From: Pedosphaera sp.
Lineage (GTDB): Bacteria > Verrucomicrobiota > Verrucomicrobiae > Limisphaerales > Pedosphaeraceae
Length of the DNA stretch: 6,324 bases
NCBI GenBank assembly: GCA_028293265.1
Contig: JAQGPB010000537.1
Coordinates: 1 to 6,324 of the forward strand
Direction: 5' to 3'
Made by a program: the position numbers and the translations under genes
Notes under the pieces: model-generated
The model's database searches: none
What the model was told of the DNA's origin: nothing
Seen by the model: the letters and a program-made list of their open reading frames with translations, nothing else
Shown: piece by piece, positions 1 to 5,245 of the stretch
How the letters are laid out: every line of letters starts with the position of its first letter
Numbering within the stretch: the first letter of the stretch is position 1

Positions 1-1471
1 CTGGACCCATCTCTACAGCCGTGACGTCCTCTCCAGGCCTGACAAATGGGAGTATCCATGGTTCGCGGCGTGGGACCTGGCGTTCCACATGATTCCCTTT
101 GCGCGCATTGACGGCAAGTTCGCCAAGGAGCAGATCGGCCTCTTTTTGCGCGAGTGGTACATGCATCCCAACGGCCAGATTCCCGCCTACGAATTCGCCT
201 TCGGCGACGTGAACCCGCCCGTCCACGCGTGGGCTGCGTGGCGCGTTTACAAAATCGCCGACCGCAAAGACCAGCGCGACCGGGATTTTCTGGAAAGCGT
301 GTTTCAAAAACTCCTGCTCAATTTCACCTGGTGGGTGAACCGCAAAGACCCGGACGGCAAGAACCTTTTCGCCGGCGGCTTTCTCGGACTGGATAACATC
401 GGTGTTTTCGACCGCTCAAAACCTTTGCCCGACGGCGGCACGTTGCGCCAGTCCGACGGCACGGCGTGGATGGCGTTTTATTGTGGCACCATGCTGGCCA
501 TCGCGCTGGAACTGGCCCGCAACGGCGGCGGCAAGGTGCGCACGGCCTACGAGGATATGGCGTCAAAGTTTCTGGAACACTTCGTGCAGATCGCCGACGC
601 CATGAACACCCTCGGCGGCACGGGACTCTGGGACGAGGCCGACGGATTCTATTACGACCAGATCAAAATCAACGGCGAAATCGTCCCGCTCAAGACTCGC
701 TCGCTGGTCGGTGTGATGCCGTTGATCGCGGTGGAAATTCTGGAGGAGGAAAAGATCAAAGGCCTGCCCGGCTTTTACAAGCGCTACCAATGGTTCAAGA
801 AACACCGCAAAGACCTCAAAAACCACATTTCTCATTGCGAATTGCACGCGGAAAATTCGCACCAGCACTGCCTGCTGGCCATCCCTTCGCGTGAGCGGTT
901 GGCCAAGATGCTGCGTTATGTGCTCGATGAAAATGAGTTTCTTTCACCCTACGGCATCCGCTCCGTTTCCAAATACCACAAGGACCATCCCTACATTTTC
1001 GAAGCCGGCGGCACGCAAAATCGCGTGGACTACGAGCCGGGCGAATCCACAACCGGGCTTTTCGGCGGCAATTCCAACTGGCGCGGGCCAGTATGGTTTC
1101 CGATCAACTATCTGGTGGTCGAGGCTCTCGAACGCTACAGCCATTTTTATGGCGATGATTTCAAGATCGAATGCCCCACCGGCTCCGGCAAGATGATGAA
1201 CCTCCGCGAGGTCGCCCACGAAATCGCCTCGCGGCTGGCCAAGATTTTCACACCGGACAACTCCGGCCAGCGGCCCTGTTTTGGCGGCGACACTCGATTT
1301 TCGCAAGACCCGTATTGGAAAAATCTCGTTTTGTTCCACGAATATTTTCACGGCGACACCGGCCGCGGCCTTGGCGCGAATCACCAGACCGGTTGGACGG
1401 CCCTGGTAATCCGCCACTTCGAGGACCTCGGCCGCAAACGCGACAAGGATGCCGCGCCCCCCAAAAAATAA
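1..1471 (+). CDS. GH63-like alpha-glucosidase / MGH1-type glycoside hydrolase, C-terminal part (5' partial)
   Basis: The reading frame is open from base 2, so the ATG at 89 is internal; 489 residues are visible up to the TAA at 1469-1471. The protein resembles the (alpha/alpha)6-barrel C-terminal domain of glycoside hydrolase family 63, whose members hydrolyse alpha-glucosidic bonds, probably in the cytoplasm (no signal peptide can be judged because the N-terminus is missing). Visible landmarks are [15 protein letters not shown] just before residue 30, [31 protein letters not shown] near residue 131, [25 protein letters not shown] near residue 359 and [21 protein letters not shown] near the end. 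By analogy with GH37/GH63 enzymes, Asp131 (codon 392-394) is the likely general acid and Glu447 (codon 1340-1342) the likely base; this is inference. Bacterial relatives are usually about 800-900 aa, so roughly half is missing. The substrate cannot be told from the sequence. Confidence 0.85.
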   Translation, partial: WTHLYSRDVLSRPDKWEYPWFAAWDLAFHMIPFARIDGKFAKEQIGLFLREWYMHPNGQIPAYEFAFGDVNPPVHAWAAWRVYKIADRKDQRDRDFLESVFQKLLLNFTWWVNRKDPDGKNLFAGGFLGLDNIGVFDRSKPLPDGGTLRQSDGTAWMAFYCGTMLAIALELARNGGGKVRTAYEDMASKFLEHFVQIADAMNTLGGTGLWDEADGFYYDQIKINGEIVPLKTRSLVGVMPLIAVEILEEEKIKGLPGFYKRYQWFKKHRKDLKNHISHCELHAENSHQHCLLAIPSRERLAKMLRYVLDENEFLSPYGIRSVSKYHKDHPYIFEAGGTQNRVDYEPGESTTGLFGGNSNWRGPVWFPINYLVVEALERYSHFYGDDFKIECPTGSGKMMNLREVAHEIASRLAKIFTPDNSGQRPCFGGDTRFSQDPYWKNLVLFHEYFHGDTGRGLGANHQTGWTALVIRHFEDLGRKRDKDAAPPKK

Positions 1472-1512
1472 AAATTATGACCGGTTCAGTGCGCTCAGCA
1501 CGGCGCGAACCG
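1463..1512 (-). terminator. Candidate leuA terminator overlapping both convergent gene ends
   Basis: On the - strand the last codons of leuA form a nested hairpin: CGGTTC (1507-1512) pairs with GAACCG (1482-1487), and inside it GTGC (1498-1501) pairs with GCAC (1489-1492). After 7 further nt, which include the leuA stop, comes a T-rich stretch formed by the A-rich end of the glucosidase gene (1463-1474). The gap between stem and T tract and the internal bulge make it imperfect, so this is only a candidate. There is no free intergenic space for any other terminator. Confidence 0.3.
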
Positions 1513-3133
1513 ACGCAAACTCAATGTTCGTGTCCACTCCCGCGCCCCAGCGCGTGCGGCCATCGCCATGTTTGATCTGAATGTAAGCAATGGCCGAGGC
1601 TTCCTCTCCCGAACTCAAGGCATGTTCGCTGTAATGCATGATTTCAAAACGCGGCACGCCTGCCTTGCCGAACCCATGCACCAGTGCAGCCAGCGGACCG
1701 TTGCCTTCCCCCGCAAACTCCACCGGCTTCCCGTCGCGCAACAACTGCGCCCGGCAACGCACCGCTCCGTTGCGGCTCTCGGTGTCAAACTGCTGAAGCT
1801 GCCACGGTGCATTGCGCTCAATGTATTCGCGCCAAAACATCGCTTTCAATTCCGTGCCGCTGACTTCGCGGCCGATGCGGTCCACTTCGTCATTTGCGAT
1901 GGGCCCAAACTCGCGCTGCATTTCCTTGGGCAGTTCGATGCCAAATTCGCTTTCCAGCAGATAAGCCACACCGCCCTTGCCCGACTGGCTGTTGACGCGG
2001 ATGACCTCGTGGTATTCGCGCCCGATGTCGCTCGGATCAATCGTGAGATACGGCACGTCCCATGGTTCGCCCGCCTGGCGCTGCTTCCACTCCGTCAAAC
2101 CCTTGCGGATGGCGTCCTGATGCGATCCACTGAACGCCGTAAAAACCAATTCGCCCGCATAGGGTTGTCGTTCCGGGACTTTCATGCCCGTGCAACGCTC
2201 ATAAGTCTCGCGGATTTTGTTGAGCTTGGAAAAATCAAGCTGCGGATCAATCCCGTGCATGTAAAAATTGAGCGCGACTGTCACAAGGTCGAGATTGCCG
2301 GTGCGTTCGCCATTGCCGAAGAGGGTTCCCTCCACGCGGTCTGCGCCCGCGAGCAATCCCAACTCAGTCGCCGCCACGCCGGTGCAGCGGTCGTTGTGCG
2401 TGTGCAGGCTGATGACGAGCGCATCGCGGTTTTTGATGTTGCGGCACATCCATTCGATCTGGTCGGCATTGACATTCGGCATCGCGACTTCCACGGTGTC
2501 GGGCAGGTTCAAAATCATTTTTCGCTGCGGCGTCGGCTGCCACACCTCCATCACCGCTTCGGAGATTTCCTTGGCGAATTCCACTTCCGTGGCGCTGAAA
2601 CTTTCCGGCGAATACTGAAGCATTACTTCCGTTCCCTTGAGCCGCGGCAACCGCTCCTGGATCATCTGCGCCCCGCGCACCGCCATCTGCTTGATCTGCT
2701 CCTTCGACATGACGAACACAACCCGTCGCTGCGCCGGGGATGTCGAGTTGTACATGTGGATGATCACTTTCTTCGCGCCGGCAAGGGACTCAAAGGTGCG
2801 CTCGATCAAATCCTCCCGCGCCTGCACGAGCACCTGCAACCAGACATCGTCCGGCGCGCGCTGTTCCTCGATCAGACGGCGGTTGAACGCAAATTCCGTG
2901 TTCGACGCCGAGGGAAAGCCCACCTCGATCTGTTTGAAGCCGCATTTGACGAGGGCGTTGAACAGTTCAAGTTTCTGGCTCACGTTCATCGGCACGGCCA
3001 GCGCCTGGTTGCCGTCGCGGAGATCCACGCTGCACCATTGCGGCGCGCGGGTGTGGACATGGTTGGGCCATTGGCGGTCCGGCAAGCGGACCGGCGGAAA
3101 CGCACGATATTTTTTGGACGGGTCTTTGAGCAT
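1475..3133 (-). CDS. leuA: 2-isopropylmalate synthase (long-form LeuA)
   Basis: Complete 552-aa enzyme for the first committed step of leucine synthesis: acetyl-CoA plus 2-oxoisovalerate gives 2-isopropylmalate. The HMGL-like TIM barrel carries DLRDGNQ (37-43), YSPESF with Glu177, HTHND (244-248) and GNGERTGN (273-280). The spacing matches the Mycobacterium tuberculosis enzyme exactly (metal ligands Asp81, His285, His287, Asn321 correspond to Asp40, His244, His246, Asn280; Arg39 and Glu177 also match). A linker leads to the C-terminal LeuA allosteric domain (about 420-552), with GNGPLAALVHGFG and WGAGVDTNIEFASVRAVLSAL, so leucine feedback inhibition is expected. The ATG at 3131-3133 gives the usual N-terminus of this long subfamily; there is no clear Shine-Dalgarno sequence before it. 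Upstream lies a leucine-codon leader and terminator. The TAA at 1475-1477 is 3 nt from the stop of the convergent glucosidase gene. Confidence 0.97.
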   Translation of the reverse strand: MLKDPSKKYRAFPPVRLPDRQWPNHVHTRAPQWCSVDLRDGNQALAVPMNVSQKLELFNALVKCGFKQIEVGFPSASNTEFAFNRRLIEEQRAPDDVWLQVLVQAREDLIERTFESLAGAKKVIIHMYNSTSPAQRRVVFVMSKEQIKQMAVRGAQMIQERLPRLKGTEVMLQYSPESFSATEVEFAKEISEAVMEVWQPTPQRKMILNLPDTVEVAMPNVNADQIEWMCRNIKNRDALVISLHTHNDRCTGVAATELGLLAGADRVEGTLFGNGERTGNLDLVTVALNFYMHGIDPQLDFSKLNKIRETYERCTGMKVPERQPYAGELVFTAFSGSHQDAIRKGLTEWKQRQAGEPWDVPYLTIDPSDIGREYHEVIRVNSQSGKGGVAYLLESEFGIELPKEMQREFGPIANDEVDRIGREVSGTELKAMFWREYIERNAPWQLQQFDTESRNGAVRCRAQLLRDGKPVEFAGEGNGPLAALVHGFGKAGVPRFEIMHYSEHALSSGEEASAIAYIQIKHGDGRTRWGAGVDTNIEFASVRAVLSALNRS

Positions 3134-3174
3134 GATGGTCTGGTCTGGTTATGGCGGCGGCGTTTCAGTTTGGC

Positions 3175-3213
3175 AAAACAAAAAACCCCACCGCCGGTTT
3201 GGCAGTGGGGTTT
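3175..3213 (-). terminator. Intrinsic terminator (attenuator hairpin, segments 3:4) upstream of leuA
   Basis: On the - strand AAACCCCACUGCC (3201-3213) pairs along 13 bp (one G-U) with GGCGGUGGGGUUU (3183-3195) around the loop AAACC. The hairpin runs into a T tract of six Ts, a G and four Ts (3175-3185). This is a strong Rho-independent terminator by inspection. It ends 42 nt before the leuA start and follows the leucine-rich leader ORF, so it is best read as the attenuator of leuA. It would also stop read-through from the lysC-side genes upstream. Confidence 0.88.
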
Positions 3214-3286
3214 GGGAAATTCTGGTGAACGACTCAAAACCCGCCTGCCGCGCCGCATAGCAGCAGCGCGTTCAGCAGCAGTCGGG
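3201..3286 (-). promoter_or_regulatory. leuA attenuator: mutually exclusive pairings 1:2 and 2:3
   Basis: Three RNA segments compete. Segment 1, CCCGACUGCUGC (3275-3286, across the first leucine codons), can pair with GCGGCAGGCGGG (3240-3251) with one mismatch in 12. Segment 2, GGCAGGCGGGUUU (3237-3249), can instead pair with segment 3, AAACCCCACUGCC (3201-3213), at 11 of 13 positions. Segment 3 is the 5' arm of the terminator. A ribosome stalled on the first leucine run would cover segment 1 and leave segment 2 free to form the antiterminator 2:3. A ribosome that reaches the stop codon (3234-3236) would cover segment 2 and allow the terminator. The geometry is that of trp/leu-type attenuators. 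The pairings were found by eye and no energies were computed. Confidence 0.75.
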
Positions 3287-3305
3287 CATTTAAATTGCCA
3301 TTCAC
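3234..3305 (-). CDS. Leucine-rich leader peptide of leuA (leuL-like)
   Basis: A 23-codon ORF runs from GTG (3303-3305) to TGA (3234-3236). Its core reads N-A-R-L-L-L-N-A-L-L-L-C, and 7 of 23 residues are leucine. The two runs are CTG CTG CTG (3273-3281) and CTG CTG CTA (3258-3266). This codon pattern directly before a terminator and a leucine-biosynthetic gene is the hallmark of ribosome-mediated attenuation: ribosomes slowed by scarce charged tRNA-Leu would stall here. The start is less certain than the rest. The AAGG before the GTG is only 2 nt away, too close for an ordinary Shine-Dalgarno site, and in-frame TTG (3339-3341) or ATT codons lie upstream. Initiation could be leaderless if the candidate promoter just upstream is real. 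The peptide itself probably has no function beyond being translated. Confidence 0.8.
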   Translation of the reverse strand: MNGNLNARLLLNALLLCGAAGGF

Positions 3306-3312
3306 AGCCTTA

Positions 3313-3359
3313 CCAATAGCCGATTCGATGTTTTTGGTCAAACGGAATTTTTGTGTCAA
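3313..3359 (-). promoter_or_regulatory. Candidate promoter for the leuA leader
   Basis: On the - strand there is a perfect TTGACA (3354-3359), and 18 nt further on a TTGACC (3336-3341). The second is followed after 17 nt by TATTGG (3313-3318), a poor -10 match. It would place the start of transcription at about 3306, right at the leader GTG. The perfect TTGACA has no good -10 at normal spacing. A promoter is expected in this gap because of the attenuator, but its exact site is weakly supported. Confidence 0.25.
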
Positions 3360-3404
3360 CCCATGTATATTTTATCTGGCCGGATGCGGATGACTGTTCT
3401 CGAT

Positions 3405-4493
3405 TCAAATATCGAATGCGCGCGAAAGATTCAGGGTTTTGTTTTTCAGATATTTGCGTAGATGGGATGCTTGCTCACTTTGGATAATCGGCAACTCATA
3501 AAGATCTTCCCAAGTGCGACGACAAAAACGAACTCCATCCCCCGACAAATGTTGTTTGAAGAGCTCCTCGCTGTTCACCAATTGATTCGTCTGCTCGTGT
3601 TTGACTGCATCGCGTCTCACCAAATTAACTACGAAAGGCTATTCTACTTCCGATGCGAGCCAATGGGCAAAAATCACGTTTCGGCACAATTGTTCCAGAA
3701 CTAAATTGCCTGTTTGTTTAGAAATCCATTTACGGTTCAGTGGGTCCGGGGCATTTTCCTTGCAGCGATAACGCGAGAGAAAATCGACGACCGAGCCAAA
3801 TCGTTTTCCCTTTTCTTTGCCCGCAAAAGTACCATTCGGTGAACCAAATTTTGCTTCGATGAGAACGATAGCCTGCCCCGGAACCCGGAGAATGATATCC
3901 GGTTCAGTCTGAATGGCTAATTTTTCTTCGAGCACATTTCTGATAGTTACGAGATTGAGCCATTGAGGGCCGGTAGCTCCTATGCGGTTACCCCAAAGAT
4001 AGAGTTCAGGTTCTGCCATAGGTGAGATGCCAGTAAATTTTACGAAAGCATCTTTCAGAGTGTTTAGCGCATATAAGCTGACGAAGACGTTCCAGGTCAA
4101 AGCATCTTCGCTGGTTTCATAGCCAAGTCGCCATTTTTCGACTTTCTTCATGTGTGCCAAGCCTTCCTGTCCGATAATAAAATTTCTCTTTGGATCTCGA
4201 AAAATGTAAGTCGGCTTCTTGGACATGCTGATGCCGTGCTGTTGGCAAAAGTTTTCAGCAGCCTGCTTTTGCCCTCCTTTTCTTTTGGCAAGCCACCCTT
4301 CGCAGCCTTCAACGCAGCATTGTATATGTTCGCTTTGGATAAGGGCGTCTGACATGCCAATGGCATATCGGCAGGCTGCGTTTTTCTTAAGATCAGAGAT
4401 GCCGTACGGAAGATGATTACTCCAAAGAAATCCATTCATGCTTTCCATGAGGGCATCATGAGTGCCGTGCCAAGAGGTGTCAAATTGTCTCAT
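3405..4493 (-). pseudogene. PD-(D/E)XK nuclease-fold protein interrupted by one in-frame amber codon
   Basis: The frame opens at ATG 4491-4493, runs 284 codons, meets TAG at 3639-3641, then continues in the same frame for 77 more codons to TGA at 3405-3407. The sequence across the break reads LASEVE-stop-PFVVNLVRR, and a C-terminal part with RRTWEDLYELP and LRKYLKNKTLNLSRAFDI follows. The simplest origin is a C-to-T change of a CAG glutamine codon, giving an intact length of 362 aa. The first part carries a PD-(D/E)XK-like core: EPDIIL (Asp199), then IVLIEAK (Glu213, Lys215), then a helix LEQLCRN (Gln268). Before it come a cysteine-rich stretch (Cys59, Cys60, Cys64) and SEDALTWNVFVSL. The nuclease fold is inferred from these motifs; the exact family and substrate are not recognised. 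The ATG overlaps the stop of the DUF433 gene (ATGA), implying translational coupling. It may be a decaying gene, a sequencing error, a truncated 284-aa protein that still works, or a read-through product. Confidence 0.7.
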
Positions 4494-4693
4494 TCAGCCA
4501 AATCCCGTGCGAAACTTAGACATGCGAAAACATCTTCAGCCCTCAATTCAGGAAACTCCTGAATGATAGCATAGGAATCGTGTCCTGCGGCAAGGTAGCC
4601 AAGAATGAGCGAGGCTGGAATGCGCGTTCCGCGAATGCATGGCTTGCCACGAAGGATTCGTGGGTCGGTGATAATATGTTCACGCCAGTCCAT
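4490..4693 (-). CDS. DUF433 family small protein (antitoxin-like)
   Basis: A 67-aa protein with the DUF433 signature: IITDPRILRGKPCIRGTRIP (residues 7-26), followed by short helices AGHDSYAIIQEFPELRAEDVFACLSFARDL that form a helix-turn-helix-like unit. DUF433 proteins are commonly encoded next to PIN-like DUF5615 proteins and are treated as likely antitoxins; that is family knowledge and not shown here. No PIN-like partner is present. Instead the gene overlaps the downstream PD-(D/E)XK gene by ATGA, and its own start overlaps the end of the DUF2442 gene by 14 nt. Only a weak G-rich stretch precedes the ATG at 4691-4693, so coupling to DUF2442 translation is likely. It may autoregulate the cluster through DNA binding (inference). 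Confidence 0.88.
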   Translation of the reverse strand: MDWREHIITDPRILRGKPCIRGTRIPASLILGYLAAGHDSYAIIQEFPELRAEDVFACLSFARDLAE

Positions 4694-4961
4694 GCCCCGA
4701 AATAATCGCCGCGCCTAGCTCGGAATGGTTGGAGAGTTCCTCGTGCATCGTGCTGGGACACAGATCAATTCCGCCGGGCCATTCCACACAGCCAAAATCC
4801 GGGTTCACGACCACGGCATCGAACACGTGTGGCTCAAGCAGCTTCAAAAACACACCGCCGCGTCGTTGAGGCTCGACAGAAAAAATACCATTTACGCCAT
4901 CAGAAAAGGCGATGTCCAATCGGTATCCTGGCAGCGGCTTGGCCGAAATGATCCTAATCAT
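4680..4961 (-). CDS. DUF2442 family protein
   Basis: A 93-aa protein matching DUF2442: an N-terminal beta-rich part (IISAKPLPGYRLDIAFSDG) and the diagnostic C-terminal motif CVEWPGGIDLCPSTMHEEL (residues 58-76). The biochemical function is unknown. DUF2442 genes very often sit directly beside DUF4160 genes, as here, where the gap is 9 nt; the pair has the size and order of a toxin-antitoxin module, but this is a hypothesis. The ATG at 4959-4961 is preceded by GGAG 12 nt upstream, a rather long spacing that overlaps the end of the DUF4160 gene. Its last 14 nt overlap the DUF433 start. Confidence 0.88.
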   Translation of the reverse strand: MIRIISAKPLPGYRLDIAFSDGVNGIFSVEPQRRGGVFLKLLEPHVFDAVVVNPDFGCVEWPGGIDLCPSTMHEELSNHSELGAAIISGHGLA

Positions 4962-4970
4962 AACACTATA

Positions 4971-5231
4971 TTACTCCAACGGCGCAATTTTGGAAGGCGG
5001 TTGATTGGTGCTGGCCAGTTCCCATGCTTGTCGCAATTCCGCCCGATGCAGTGTGGCCCATTCGAGAATGAGCGCCACTGCGCGGCGGCTCATTTGCCCT
5101 TCAATGACTTCAAGCGTTTCAATGCTCACCTGAACTTCCTCATTTTGGTAAACGGCATGAAAGTGCGGCGGTGCATGATCGCCATAAAACATGCGAATGA
5201 TAATGCCGTAAAATCGGCTGAGTTCGGGCAT
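4971..5231 (-). CDS. DUF4160 family protein
   Basis: An 86-aa protein with the DUF4160 hallmark GIIIRMFYGDHAPPHFHA (residues 9-26), which contains the conserved D-H-x-P-P-H-F-H core, then a short beta-hairpin (VQVSIETLEVIEG) and a helix with W-A-x-x-H-R-x-E-L. The histidine-rich motif could bind metal or form an active site, but no activity can be assigned from the sequence. It begins 9 nt after the aspartate kinase stop and is followed 9 nt later by its usual companion DUF2442, so it is probably cotranscribed with lysC. Confidence 0.9.
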   Translation of the reverse strand: MPELSRFYGIIIRMFYGDHAPPHFHAVYQNEEVQVSIETLEVIEGQMSRRAVALILEWATLHRAELRQAWELASTNQPPSKIAPLE

Positions 5232-5240
5232 AGTCCAAAA

Positions 5241-5245
5241 TCACC
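5241..5245 (-). promoter_or_regulatory. Shine-Dalgarno for DUF4160, overlapping the lysC stop codon
   Basis: GGTGA on the - strand lies 9 nt before the DUF4160 ATG and contains the TGA stop of lysC. Ribosomes ending lysC translation could reinitiate here. It is one of the few recognisable Shine-Dalgarno sites in the window. Confidence 0.5.

Noticed and set aside
944..1417. 157-codon - strand open frame inside the glucosidase gene
   Set aside because: It is antisense to a well-matched GH63 domain, with no upstream signals and no recognisable protein features.
1568..3319. 583-codon open frame on the + strand
   Set aside because: It lies antisense to leuA, which matches its family at every catalytic motif. 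The antisense protein is rich in Arg, His and Leu with no recognisable domain; it is a by-product of GC-rich codon use.
3134..3404. T-box or other riboswitch controlling leuA
   Set aside because: No T-box consensus (AGGGTGGNACCGCG-like) or other recognisable aptamer was seen. The leucine-codon leader explains the terminator better.
3401..3420. Small inverted repeat (ATTC/GAAT) at the end of the nuclease-fold gene
   Set aside because: Only 4 bp of stem and no T tract, so it is too weak to call a terminator or operator.
3405..3623. 72-codon ORF as an independent small gene
   Set aside because: It is in the same frame as the 284-codon ORF upstream, separated only by TAG and five sense codons, and reads as that protein's C-terminus. 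It has only a TTG start and no ribosome-binding site.
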